Part shown: in pieces, positions 33,001-40,912 of the stretch
Layout: every line of letters starts with the position of its first letter
How positions within the stretch are numbered: the stretch's first letter is position 1
Source of the DNA: an uncultured Collinsella sp.
GTDB lineage: Bacteria; Actinomycetota; Coriobacteriia; Coriobacteriales; Coriobacteriaceae
Reading direction: 5' to 3'
Assembly: GCA_900759565.1 (NCBI GenBank)
Contig: CAAEVV010000037.1
Location: forward strand, 1 to 50,161
Length of the DNA: 50,161 nt
Notes under the pieces: generated by a model
Databases searched by the model: none
What the model saw: only the letters and a program-made list of their open reading frames with translations
What the model was told of the DNA's origin: nothing
Translations under genes and position numbers: made by a program

Positions 33001-33482
33001 AGCTTGCCAACGACGAGGCGCTCAAGGCCGATCTTGAGGCTGTCGACCACAAGGCCTCTCTTGCCGCGGGCACGACGGGCAACGAGAAGCTGGTCAAGCT
33101 GAACGCTGCCTACGCTCGCTATAAGGCTGCTGTCGATGCTGCCGCTGGTCTCAAGGCTGCCCTGAGCGATGCCGATGCCAAGCTGTCCGACGCCATCGAC
33201 GCCTATGCCGCTGCACTGGCCGAGCTCGGAGATGCCAAGGATGCCTTGGCTGCCGCTCAGGCCGAGTACGACAAGTATCATCCCAAGGCTGAGCCGCAGG
33301 CCAAGCCCCAGGTTACGCAGGCCGCCGCAAAGGCCCCCGTTGCCAAGAAACAGGCTGCGCCTGCCGCGCTCGCCCAGACTGGCGACAATTCCGCTCTTGC
33401 GGGCGAGGTGTTCGTCATCGGCGGTATTACGCTCGTGGCTGCGGGCGTGACGCTGAGCGATCGTCGTCGCAAGCAGATGTAG
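30027..33482 (+). CDS. Coiled-coil surface protein with CAP domain, LAQTG sorting signal and G9 tract
   Basis: 1151 residues. A signal peptide (about residues 17-50, NRAVATVLTAGLIAQPLM, AIAAP cleavage) leads into a long Ala/Lys/Asp/Gln-rich heptad region (about 75-450). Residues about 451-700 form a CAP/SCP-like domain with HSNCYFDQGENLAGG and YHECGHYLNIIDAGAKAIGIA. A second Ala-rich coiled coil follows (about 705-1090). The C terminus is LAQTG (1115-1119), hydrophobic helix and RRRKQM, a sortase anchor. So it is a rod-like wall protein with a globular centre. Nine consecutive G at 30200-30208 lie in codons 58-61; adding or losing one G gives a stop within a few codons. Confidence 0.88.
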   Translation: MANYSPQHFEPRAKTVNVKGVANRAVATVLTAGLIAQPLMSPLAAIAAPSTDNGDSVQGGGSSVENTVAAGNQAVVKTAAQLAEESAKQLKDAQAAYDAAQKKADAAGQSQKQAQQQKNQASQAVTDNAAEQNEAEVAALQEKIDELKAAVEKTEQQQKKLGDLNDQLDQANKSVEDKTQALKDAKAKQDEAKKALDDAQAKLEAMGMDEYEAAKKAVEDAQAKLDDANKAVTTAQDNLDQAKAAEASAQQEKQNTEAALTTAQAKKQETAAALAAATTARDNAQQKFNQAQAALDAAVSGTGVDLSALEAAKKAAAGELKTAQAELNAATDADATAQTNLQAAQAAVAAAQEKANAANAAVASAQSAYDAANKEYKDAASKRDAAKTAYEQAQQTEADKKTAYDKLVEVRKQKRSEWEAACAASNAAEKAYDAANVQVEALEQQIADLKSNMTVDQEVINKGMLGFMAYISNSSDFTAQQKSNASTAASMLMGTTEKQDWYDKYVDQDMSRDTNPLSLEQMRNALTYLDTQNNLRKANGQSELSVSLRMTAAAALNTSYSSNIWGHSNCYFDQGENLAGGGGAYTGGETEDTLGWPYTGLYTQEKKAFDKYVEQYGDALGSHRYDSYYIYQHYNSIYHECGHYLNIIDAGAKAIGIATGSGKNTDSEVTVFDYSGSTGQKDFTVSEFKKLVNDYIDSAYNAGGTQAQKAQLKELQSKLAEAQKTLGMADTAYLAALNNQKGAQDAYTAADTNVNTAKGEYEKAKSGTAAAKTAYNAAKDALGGIDIESLKQNLDTAKGEAATAQAALDKANATLADSKTKAAEAAAHKAKARSARDAAKAKSEQANEAYGNATASVKDLAAKRDAAQADLANKQGSLGEAKKADDAAQAGVDKAQAADVQAATALSDAKQAVAAKTQALSDAQAKVKAAEGELAGANKAFERFAGAQKAVDDAKTAYDAAVASVADAQKQLEAANKAVVDANFEIFKAKVELANDEALKADLEAVDHKASLAAGTTGNEKLVKLNAAYARYKAAVDAAAGLKAALSDADAKLSDAIDAYAAALAELGDAKDALAAAQAEYDKYHPKAEPQAKPQVTQAAAKAPVAKKQAAPAALAQTGDNSALAGEVFVIGGITLVAAGVTLSDRRRKQM

Positions 33483-33548
33483 CGTTTCGAGCGTAGTTTC
33501 TGCAACGAACTTCAATTCATAACGGGACCGTCTCGTTAGCCAAACGAT

Positions 33549-33585
33549 AAGGCCGGCGCGCTGTTAAACGCAGCGCGCCGGCCTT
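33549..33585 (+). terminator. Terminator of the surface-protein gene
   Basis: Perfect 15-bp arms (33549-33563 and 33571-33585) followed by TCTTTGTTT. Confidence 0.9.
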
Positions 33586-33606
33586 TCTTTGTTTCGATAT
33601 CAAAAA

Positions 33607-33641
33607 GCCCGGTCAGCAGCCGCAGAAGCTACCGACCGGGC
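33607..33641 (-). terminator. Terminator of the OPT transporter gene
   Basis: GCCCGGTC (33607-33614) pairs with GACCGGGC (33634-33641); on the minus strand it is followed by TTTTTG. Confidence 0.75.
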
Positions 33642-33682
33642 AAGCCGTAGGCAATATGGTTGCTGTCGAGCAGCTGCTCAGC

Positions 33683-35386
33683 TTAGCCCAGCAGGCTTAA
33701 GCCCACGGAGACAAACGCCAGGATAACGCCGACGATGGACTCGCCGCCGAGCAGGCCGCTGGCGACAACCAGGCCCTGTTCCTGGAAGGCGGCATCCTTG
33801 GCAGCCCTCTCCTCGTCAGAAAGACCAGCGGTGGCGTCGCGGTGGGCGGACCACTTATCGTAGGCGAGCTTGACGCAGGAGCCCAGGAATGCCGTGAGTG
33901 ACATGTAGAACGGCAGGTACACGCCCAGGCCGATCATCATGGCCGGAATGCCGAGCCAGTACATGACGATGCCGGCGATAAAGCCGCCTGCGAACCACGG
34001 TACGCTCGGGATGCCCGAGACCATGGTGGCGACGACGCTAGCCTGCGCGGCAACGAAGCTCTTGTCGGGACCAAAGGCGTCCGGACCATAGGCGGTGACG
34101 AGCGCGACCATGACGGCGGCAGCGACCAGGGCACCCACGATGCCGCCGATGGCCTGGCCGACCCACTGTGCACGCGGGTTGGTGCCCAGCACGGCGCCGG
34201 CCTTAAAGTCGTTCATGACGTCGCCCGCAAGGCCGCACGCCACGGCCACGATGCCGGCGATAAAGAACAGCTTGACCTGGGCGATCTGTGCAAAGGCCGC
34301 CACGATGAGCATGACGATGAGTCCAAAGATCTCCATGGGGTCGATGCCCGTCTGGCCGCAGCTCTGAGCGCTCATGATGGTGGTGACAAAGGTGAACAGC
34401 GTGACGATGACGGCCGGAACGGGGCCAAGGTCAAGCACGATGGCGATGATCACGGCGATGGCTGCGGTGCCCAGGCCGATGATGCCGGCGTCGATCTTAA
34501 GGGAGCCCGAGATGAGCGACTGCTCGTCGGTGTCGGTGGAGCTGTCGGCGGCAAGACCGCGGACGATGCCGGCGACCTGCGGCAGGATGTCCTTAAGGAC
34601 GACGGCGACGCCAAAGCCCATCATAAGACCCATGCCCAGGGACTTGACGATGCCCTGCGCGGTTACGACATCGAACAGACCGGCAGCGGTGCCGCCGACG
34701 ATGATGCCAAAGTTGCCCAGAAGCGCGCCGGCAAACCAGAAGGCGACGGGGGCGAAGCCCACCAAAAAGCCGATGGACAGCAACATGGGCGAGTTGTAGA
34801 TGGCAAAGGTCACACCGGGGATATTGAGCGTGCACAGCATGCTGGGCACCACGCCCAGAGCGTCGCGAAGCACGCTGTAGATGCCTGCGATGGCCATGGA
34901 GCCAAAGAGCTGCTTGCCGGTCTTGCCGCCGGCCTCGGTAGCACGCAGGGTCTGAGCTGCGGCGTTGCCGGTGGGGAACTCAAGCGCGGCGTCCACGATA
35001 AAGTGACGGTGGATGAGCGCTGTCGCCAGAAGGCCCAAGACGGTGCCGGCGAGTGCCACGATAAACATGTCGAGCCAGCTGATCTGGTCGGCATAACCCA
35101 GCATCCAGGCGCCCGGGATGGTAAACGCCAGGCCGCCGGCGACCATGGCGCCCGCGGACATGATGGTGTGGGTGACGTTTGCCTCGTTGAGGCTGGCGTT
35201 GCCCATGAGCTTCAGGAAGAACAGCGAAATGACGGCAGCGAAAATGATCGGCCAGGGGAGGGCGCCCATCTTGAGGGCGGTATAGGCCGAGCTTGCCGTG
35301 ATGATCACGCAGCCAAGGACGCCGATGACGACGCCGCGCAGCGTGAGTTGCCCGCGCATCGAGGCGCGGTTCGAGGGATTGCTCAT
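33683..35386 (-). CDS. OPT-family oligopeptide transporter
   Basis: 567 residues, about 14-15 hydrophobic segments. The N-terminal TLRGVVIGVLGCVIITASSAYTALKMGALPWPIIFA and the EFPTGNAAAQTLRATE segment are hallmarks of the prokaryotic OPT family, which imports peptides or metal-peptide chelates by ion symport. Charged loop residues (TDTDEQ, RDATAGLSDEERAAKDAA) interrupt the membrane parts. It is monocistronic with an approximately 100-nt leader. A GGAG ribosome site is close to the ATG at 35386. Confidence 0.9.
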   Translation of the reverse strand: MSNPSNRASMRGQLTLRGVVIGVLGCVIITASSAYTALKMGALPWPIIFAAVISLFFLKLMGNASLNEANVTHTIMSAGAMVAGGLAFTIPGAWMLGYADQISWLDMFIVALAGTVLGLLATALIHRHFIVDAALEFPTGNAAAQTLRATEAGGKTGKQLFGSMAIAGIYSVLRDALGVVPSMLCTLNIPGVTFAIYNSPMLLSIGFLVGFAPVAFWFAGALLGNFGIIVGGTAAGLFDVVTAQGIVKSLGMGLMMGFGVAVVLKDILPQVAGIVRGLAADSSTDTDEQSLISGSLKIDAGIIGLGTAAIAVIIAIVLDLGPVPAVIVTLFTFVTTIMSAQSCGQTGIDPMEIFGLIVMLIVAAFAQIAQVKLFFIAGIVAVACGLAGDVMNDFKAGAVLGTNPRAQWVGQAIGGIVGALVAAAVMVALVTAYGPDAFGPDKSFVAAQASVVATMVSGIPSVPWFAGGFIAGIVMYWLGIPAMMIGLGVYLPFYMSLTAFLGSCVKLAYDKWSAHRDATAGLSDEERAAKDAAFQEQGLVVASGLLGGESIVGVILAFVSVGLSLLG

Positions 35387-35545
35387 ATAAAACTCCTTTG
35401 CGTATATCCGCTTCCCCCGGGAGCGCCGCTACGGATACGGCGCGGGAAGTCGGGTTACCAAGGGCCGCCGCGTGAGCTCGCGCGCGACCGCGCACCAGTA
35501 TAACCGCAAGCTAGTCATTTCGGGATGACTGGTTTAGGTAGGCGA

Positions 35546-35551
35546 TATACT
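35546..35551 (+). promoter_or_regulatory. -10 box of the coaX promoter
   Basis: TATACT, 28 bp before the coaX ATG. The upstream in-frame ATG at 35525 lies in the promoter, which supports the later start. Confidence 0.45.
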
Positions 35552-35578
35552 GCTGGGCAGACGAAAGGAGCGCCGACG

Positions 35579-36430
35579 ATGCTTAATGGGTGCGCATATA
35601 TATTGACGGTCGACGTGGGCAACACGTTCATTCGCTTTGGCCTGTTTGCCGAGGATTCGGCCGCGGCGCAGGAATGCCCGCTTGCGACGTGCGAGATCAC
35701 CACGCCGTCGAGCATCACAGCAGACGAGGCGCGCATGCGTCTCGCTCAAGTCATGGCCGCGCTAGCGGCCGATGCGGGCATGCCGGGCACACTTGTGCCC
35801 ACGGCTGCCGTGCTAAGCTGCGTGGTGCCGGCGCTCGAGCGCCCGTGGAAGACGGCGCTTTCCCGCACCTGCACGGGGCGCGTGCTCACCGTGGGGCCGG
35901 GCCTCAAGACCGGCATGCCCGTGCACTACGACGATCCAGCAGAGATCGGTCCCGACCGCATCGCCGACGCCGTGGCGGCCCGTGCCGTCTACGGCTCTCC
36001 GTGCATCGTGATCGACCTGGGCACTACGACCAATATCGAGGTCATCGATGCGCACGGAGCCTTTGTCGGCGGCGTCATCGCGCCGGGTCTGGCACTTGGC
36101 GCCCGCTCGCTTTCGGCGGCAGCAGCGCGCCTACCCCAGGTTGAGCCCTCGGCGCCAACGCATGTGATCGGTCGCAACACGCGCGAGGCCATGCGCTCGG
36201 GCGTGGTCTTGGGCGAGGTAGCCCGCATCGACGGCATGCTCGACATGGTGCTTGCCGAGATGCGCTCGACCAAGGCAGCGGGCGAGGGCAGCGTGCCCAT
36301 CGTCATTACCGGCGACGATGCCGAGGCGCTCGCGGCGTTGGTCGGCCACAGCCTGACGGTAGACGACGCACTGACGCTGCGGGGTCTCGCCGAGCTGCAC
36401 CGCATCAACCAAAAGCCCCGCCGCGTGTAA
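35579..36430 (+). CDS. coaX: Type III pantothenate kinase
   Basis: First step of coenzyme A synthesis: phosphorylation of pantothenate by ATP. About 283 residues. ASKHA-fold motifs are present in order: VDVGNTFIRFGLF (phosphate 1), GPDRIADAVAARAVYG, VIDLGTTTNIEVID and GGVIAPGL. Type III enzymes are feedback-insensitive to CoA and common in Actinobacteria. The ATG at 35579 follows AAAGGAG with 8-nt spacing; the longer frame to 35525 overlaps the promoter. A single-gene unit, with the deaminase gene 85 bp downstream. Confidence 0.92.
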   Translation: MLNGCAYILTVDVGNTFIRFGLFAEDSAAAQECPLATCEITTPSSITADEARMRLAQVMAALAADAGMPGTLVPTAAVLSCVVPALERPWKTALSRTCTGRVLTVGPGLKTGMPVHYDDPAEIGPDRIADAVAARAVYGSPCIVIDLGTTTNIEVIDAHGAFVGGVIAPGLALGARSLSAAAARLPQVEPSAPTHVIGRNTREAMRSGVVLGEVARIDGMLDMVLAEMRSTKAAGEGSVPIVITGDDAEALAALVGHSLTVDDALTLRGLAELHRINQKPRRV

Positions 36431-36514
36431 AAGTGAGGGCGCCGGTGGGACAAACGCCTCCACCTTTCACCTGCTACAATGGGTCAAACTATTGCGATTA
36501 CGGAGGTGTCTGCC

Positions 36515-37039
36515 ATGTCGGACGATCTTCATCAAACTTCGTCAGGCAAGCGCCTGGACGTCATTAGCTGGGACGAGTTCTTTATGAGCGTGGCCATCGC
36601 CGCGCAGCGCCGCAGCAAGGACCCCAACACGCAGGTGGGTGCGTGCATCGCCAACACCAACCACCGCATCCTTTCGGTGGGCTACAACGGTACACCCTCG
36701 GCGCTCAACGACGACTTTTTTCCGTGGGGTACGAGCGACGACCCGCTGCAGGACAAGCACAACTACGTGGTCCATGCCGAGGCCAACGCCGTGCTCAACT
36801 ACCGTGGCTCGCTCAAGGACCTCGAGGGTTCCACGGTCTACGTCACGCTGTTCCCGTGCCACGACTGCGCCAAGATTTTGGCTCAGGTGGGCGTGGGCGA
36901 GGTCGTCTACCTGGACAACAAGTACGCCGACACCGATGACGGACGCATCAGCCGCCGCATCCTCGACTCCTGTGGCATCAGCTACCGCCAGGTTATCGTC
37001 GATGTTCACATCGGCACCGAGGGGCGGGCTCAGCAGTAG
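36515..37039 (+). CDS. dCMP deaminase family protein (ComEB-like)
   Basis: About 174 residues of a zinc-dependent cytidine/deoxycytidylate deaminase. Zinc motif HAEANAVLN (His ligand and catalytic Glu) and PCHDCAK (two Cys ligands). The N-terminal SWDEFFMSVAIAAQRRSKDPNTQVGACI is typical of dCMP deaminases, which make dUMP for thymidylate synthesis. The ATG at 36515 follows GGAGGTG; the open frame to 36479 has no ribosome site. dCMP versus a related nucleotide substrate is not fixed by sequence. Confidence 0.88.
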   Translation: MSDDLHQTSSGKRLDVISWDEFFMSVAIAAQRRSKDPNTQVGACIANTNHRILSVGYNGTPSALNDDFFPWGTSDDPLQDKHNYVVHAEANAVLNYRGSLKDLEGSTVYVTLFPCHDCAKILAQVGVGEVVYLDNKYADTDDGRISRRILDSCGISYRQVIVDVHIGTEGRAQQ

Positions 37040-37173
37040 CGCGTGGCAACGCCAGCTGGCAACAAAAGGCAGCCAAAAGAGCCCCGTCCCAAATTGACTA
37101 CTCGTGAAAGTCGCGTCTGCGCGCATGGACGGCTCGTGAGCGGGTACACGGCTGTAGTAACATAGCTTCTGTC

Positions 37174-37189
37174 CGCGGGCGTGCCCGCG
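37174..37189 (+). promoter_or_regulatory. Short GC hairpin before the NifU-like gene
   Basis: CGCGGGC/GCCCGCG with a 2-nt loop, about 15 bp before the ribosome site. May be a weak terminator for the deaminase gene or a leader hairpin. Confidence 0.3.
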
Positions 37190-37211
37190 TTATTGTGAGA
37201 AAGGAGCCCCT

Positions 37212-37490
37212 GTGGCTGTTAACGAAGAGCTGCTTAAGAAGGTTCTTGAAGAGATTCGCCCCAACCTACAGGCCGACGGCGGCGACATGGAGTATATAGG
37301 CGTTGATGACGAGGGCGTCGTCAAGCTGGAGCTTCAGGGCGCCTGTGCCGGTTGTCCCATGAGCGCCCTGACGCTTTCCATGGGCATCGAGCGTATCCTC
37401 AAGGAGCACGTGCCCGGCGTTACGCGTGTCGAGCAAGTTAATGCTTCCGGCGAGACCGACGACCTGTACGACGAGTACGCGCCGTTCTAA
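37212..37490 (+). CDS. NifU C-terminal-domain iron-sulfur scaffold protein
   Basis: 92-residue protein with the NifU-like fold and the CAGCPMS motif (CxxC) that holds a transient 4Fe-4S cluster for delivery to apoproteins. ADGGDMEYIGV is the usual entry motif. Start GTG at 37212 after GAAAGGAG. Stand-alone NifU-C proteins serve general Fe-S assembly; here it is not beside other suf or isc genes. Confidence 0.92.
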   Translation: MAVNEELLKKVLEEIRPNLQADGGDMEYIGVDDEGVVKLELQGACAGCPMSALTLSMGIERILKEHVPGVTRVEQVNASGETDDLYDEYAPF

Positions 37491-37599
37491 GATGCGAAAG
37501 CTGCGGACGGTATACTCCGCATAGACGTTACGCCCAAATATGCGGCTGCGAGCGCAAGGCCCGCGGCCGCATTTGTATGTAGGGAGTAGGAGGGTCGAC

Positions 37600-38421
37600 A
37601 TGCTCAACGACTTCTACCATATGCTTGATCCTGTCGCGATCTCGGCGGGGCCCATCACGATTTACTGGTATGGTCTGGCCTATGTGGTCGGCGCCCTGCT
37701 CACGGCGGTCGTCATGTACCGCACCCAGCATCGCTGGGGCTTTAACATCACGATTGACGACCTGACGAGTGTCGTGGTCGGCGTGGTCTTTGGCCTTATC
37801 ATTGGCGCCCGCCTGTTCTACGTCATCTTTTACGGCGACGGCTACTACTGGGCGCATCCGCTCGAGATCTTTGCCACCAACGAGGGCGGCATGAGCTTCC
37901 ATGGCGGCTTGGTGGGCGGCATTATCGGCGGCATCATCGTGTGCCGCATGTATAAGCTCGACGCATGGACTTTGGCAGACCTTGCCGTCATAGGCGCGCC
38001 GCTGGCCTTGTGCTTGGGCCGTTGTGCCAACTTTGTCAACGGTGAGCTGTGGGGCAAGCCGACCGATCTGCCCTGGGGCGTGGTCTTCGGTGGCACCGCG
38101 GGCGATATGCCGCGTCACCCCTCCCAGCTCTACGAGGCATTTCTTGAGGGCATCGTGCTCTTTTGCATTCTGCAGGTGCTCAGCCGCAAAAAGCCGCTAC
38201 TGCCCCAAGGCACGTTTATGGGCGTCTTTGTGATGGGCTACGGCATCGTTCGCTTCCTCATTGAGTTTGTGCGCGTGCCCGATGCGCAGCTGGGTTATCT
38301 GCTGGGAGGCGTCATTACGATGGGACAGCTGCTGAGCCTGCCGCTCGTAATCGTGGGCCTGGCGCTCGTCATCTTTGCTCGTCGCCGCAACCGGCCCCAG
38401 CGCGTCTACCTGGACGCCTAA
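37600..38421 (+). CDS. lgt: Prolipoprotein diacylglyceryl transferase
   Basis: Membrane enzyme that transfers diacylglycerol to the lipobox Cys of prolipoproteins such as the binding protein encoded at 13608. About 273 residues, seven membrane segments. The family signatures MSFHGGLVGG, LGRCANFVNGELWGKPTDLPWG and HPSQLYEA are present. The ATG at 37600 follows GTAGGAGGG; the frame upstream to 37540 lacks family sequence. Confidence 0.95.
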   Translation: MLNDFYHMLDPVAISAGPITIYWYGLAYVVGALLTAVVMYRTQHRWGFNITIDDLTSVVVGVVFGLIIGARLFYVIFYGDGYYWAHPLEIFATNEGGMSFHGGLVGGIIGGIIVCRMYKLDAWTLADLAVIGAPLALCLGRCANFVNGELWGKPTDLPWGVVFGGTAGDMPRHPSQLYEAFLEGIVLFCILQVLSRKKPLLPQGTFMGVFVMGYGIVRFLIEFVRVPDAQLGYLLGGVITMGQLLSLPLVIVGLALVIFARRRNRPQRVYLDA

Positions 38422-38427
38422 CCACCA

Positions 38428-38466
38428 AAACCACCACAAAGGGGACAGGCACCTTTGTGGTGGTTT
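38428..38466 (+). repeat. REP-like element with GGGGACAGG core
   Basis: Perfect 15-bp arms AAACCACCACAAAGG (38428-38442) and CCTTTGTGGTGGTTT (38452-38466), loop GGACAGGCA. It directly follows the lgt stop. Confidence 0.8.
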
Positions 38467-38490
38467 GCTGGGCAACGATGACAGAACCGT

Positions 38491-38545
38491 AACGTTTCCC
38501 CAGATAAAACCTGCCAAAATTAACCTGTCCCTTTTTGGCAGGTTT
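38491..38545 (-). repeat. REP-like element, CCTGCCAAAA family, copy 3
   Basis: Minus-strand copy: arms 38507-38519 and 38533-38545 are perfectly complementary, with the AGGGACAGG core between them and the ATCTGGGGAAACGTT tail. It ends 20 bp before the GTG start of the next gene. Confidence 0.85.
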
Positions 38546-38564
38546 CTAGAAAGGCTTTCGGACT

Positions 38565-40748
38565 GTGAAGGATCCCGATCTCTCCACAACGGCTGCGCGC
38601 GACGCTGCCCGCATCGTCTGGTTTAAGCGCTACCCCGCCAAGCAGACGCTCATCGCATTTTTGCTCGCGCTGTTGGCGACCACGGCGTTTTCCATCGATC
38701 CCTCCCCGGTGTCGAGCAACGCAGTCTTGGCGATTGACCCCAAAGCTTCGGGCATGCTGTACGTGTGCTACGAGGTGCTCCTCTCGTTTGCCGGCCATAC
38801 CGACGCGGTCATGCTGCTTGCGCTTGCCTGCCTGCTCACCTTGCCGTTTCGCTACGTGTTCTTTGGCCGTGGCGACACCTGGCGTCCATCGATCATTCTG
38901 CCGTCGCTGTTCTTCGCCATCTGCATGGTGTTCGGCCGCAGCTACGACCTCACCGATTCGGCCGAGATCGTGCTCGGCGACAAAGCCCGCATCATCTGCG
39001 CCTGGATTGGCGGCGCGGGCTGGATGCTCTTGGCGGTCGTTGCCTTCTACCTTGCCTTTGAGTGTCTAGATTGGCTGAGCTCTCGGCGCATTCCGTTTTC
39101 CGAAGCGCACTTTGGCCGCGTATGGCGTGTGACTCACGCCGTGCTCTCGGTCCATCCCTTTGCCGGCCCCTTCCTGGTGCTTATGATCGCCTGGGCGCCC
39201 ACGCTTATCGCTTCGCTGCCCGGCCTTTTTATGGGAGATACGGGTGCGCAGATTCGCCAGTGGTTCAACTACCCCAACGGCACGAGTGACTACCTGCGTC
39301 TGCTCAATCCCAACGTGCTGCTCAACGGGCATCACCCCGTGGTGCACACGGCTATCATCGGTTCGTGCGTCCAGCTGGGGCTTTCGCTGTTCAACAGCGC
39401 CAACGCAGGTCTTGCCATCTACACCTGTGCTCAGTTCGTCATTACGGCCGCCTGCATGGCCTATTCCATTTCGTCGCTGCGCAAATTGGGCGTGAGTCTG
39501 CCGGTTCGCGGTACGATCCTGCTGTTCTTTGCGTTTATGCCGATGTTCTCTAACTACGCGGCGTTGCTCACCAAAGACGTGCTCTTTGCCGACGCGTTCT
39601 TGGTGCTGCTGGTGCAGACCGTCAAGCTCGTGGCATGTGGCTTGCCCCGTCGTGATGCCAATGTCGAACGAGCGGGCGAGAAAGCCCCCGTGCTCTTTGC
39701 GCGCCACGACTGGCTGCTGCTCGCTCTGGGCGCCATGGGTTCCACGTTCCTGCGCAACGGCGGCCTGGTGTTTCCCCTGGCGGCATGCGTAATCGCGGCG
39801 GCGTTTTGCGTATGGGACGTGCATGTGGCTCGTCGTGCAGCCAAGCAGACTGGTGCTGCGCCTTCGGGCGCCATCCCGCGTTTCCGCTGGGTTGGCGTTC
39901 TCGCGGTGCTCGCGCTCTGCCTTGCCTCTAATATGTACTTCACCAAGGTCTTTATGCCGGCGCACGATATCACGCCTGGTTCCAAGCGCGAAATCCTCTC
40001 GATTCCGTTCCAGCAGACGGCTCGTTTCGTCCAAAAGCACGACGGCCTCAACTCGGGCGTCAACCCCACGGTTAAGGAGGACGGCACCATCGTGGAGGCT
40101 CCTTGCGACGGCTTGGTGACCGACGAAGAGCGTGCCGTGATCGATCGCGTACTCAAGTACGAGAACCTGGGCCGCCGCTACAACCCCGACAAGTCCGATG
40201 CCGTCAAGAACTGCTTTAACGAGTACGCCTCGCAGGAGGACATCGATGCCTATTTTGAGGTATGGGCTCAGATGTTTAAGAAGGATCCCGAGTGCTATAT
40301 CTCGGCGCTCATCAATAACTACTACGGCTACTTTTATCCGAGTGCCCGCGATGCGTGGGTCTACAGCACGGCGCGCAGTGCCGAGATTATGGCGCGCCCC
40401 GACAACCTCAAGTACTTCGACTTCCATCCGGTCGATAGCAAGGTTGTGCGCTGGTGCGACCACCTGATCAATCTGTACCGTGTGGCGGTGCAGCGCATCC
40501 CATTTATTTCGCTCACCATGAGCTCGGCCACCTATGTGTGGATCATGATCGCCGTGGTGGTCTACCTGCTGCGTCGTCATTCATGGCGTGCGCTGGCGAT
40601 CTGGGTGCCGCTGTTGGGCGTGCTCGCCGTGTGCCTGATTGGCCCGTGCAACGGCTCGACTTACATGCGCTACCTGTATCCGGTCATCGCCTGCATGCCC
40701 TTCGCCATCGGCGCCACCGTCACCCGCAGCGACTTCCTCTGGTCCTAA
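38565..40748 (+). CDS. Large polytopic membrane protein, DUF6020-like
   Basis: 727 residues with about 13 hydrophobic segments. A central loop has the recurrent GDTGAQIRQWFNYPNG...LLNGHHPVVHTAIIG segment and an Asp-rich loop LLTKDVLFAD, which recall the GT-C type glycosyltransferase fold; family membership is DUF6020 as I judge it. A periplasmic domain of about 150 residues (40000-40440) precedes the last segments. Possible role in cell-wall or lipid glycosylation, unproven. The start is a GTG at 38565 with only a weak ribosome site, directly after two REP-like elements. Confidence 0.7.
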   Translation: MKDPDLSTTAARDAARIVWFKRYPAKQTLIAFLLALLATTAFSIDPSPVSSNAVLAIDPKASGMLYVCYEVLLSFAGHTDAVMLLALACLLTLPFRYVFFGRGDTWRPSIILPSLFFAICMVFGRSYDLTDSAEIVLGDKARIICAWIGGAGWMLLAVVAFYLAFECLDWLSSRRIPFSEAHFGRVWRVTHAVLSVHPFAGPFLVLMIAWAPTLIASLPGLFMGDTGAQIRQWFNYPNGTSDYLRLLNPNVLLNGHHPVVHTAIIGSCVQLGLSLFNSANAGLAIYTCAQFVITAACMAYSISSLRKLGVSLPVRGTILLFFAFMPMFSNYAALLTKDVLFADAFLVLLVQTVKLVACGLPRRDANVERAGEKAPVLFARHDWLLLALGAMGSTFLRNGGLVFPLAACVIAAAFCVWDVHVARRAAKQTGAAPSGAIPRFRWVGVLAVLALCLASNMYFTKVFMPAHDITPGSKREILSIPFQQTARFVQKHDGLNSGVNPTVKEDGTIVEAPCDGLVTDEERAVIDRVLKYENLGRRYNPDKSDAVKNCFNEYASQEDIDAYFEVWAQMFKKDPECYISALINNYYGYFYPSARDAWVYSTARSAEIMARPDNLKYFDFHPVDSKVVRWCDHLINLYRVAVQRIPFISLTMSSATYVWIMIAVVVYLLRRHSWRALAIWVPLLGVLAVCLIGPCNGSTYMRYLYPVIACMPFAIGATVTRSDFLWS

Positions 40749-40749
40749 C

Positions 40750-40782
40750 TTGGTGCATTGGGGTCAGGTTTCTTTGCACCAA
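40750..40782 (+). repeat. REP-like element with GGGGTCAGGT core
   Basis: TTGGTGCA (40750-40757) and TGCACCAA (40775-40782) flank TTGGGGTCAGGTTTCTT. The core is the classic sequence of elements linked to REP-associated transposases. Confidence 0.65.
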
Positions 40783-40912
40783 AGGGGCCATCATCACGAC
40801 GCCTTCATTTTGGGGTTTATCTCGCAGGCCAGTAGGTATATCATAACGACGTTTGTTTATATTGCCCGAGCATCTGCGCTGGGCTTTAGGTCGAAACCGA
40901 TAGGAGACACGT

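Noticed and set aside
31959..33515. 518-residue minus-strand frame opposite the surface protein
   Set aside because: Leu/Gly-rich mirror of Ala/Lys codons in the coiled-coil region; no ribosome site.
39066..40580. 504-residue minus-strand frame opposite the polytopic membrane protein
   Set aside because: Antisense shadow; the plus strand has coherent membrane segments.
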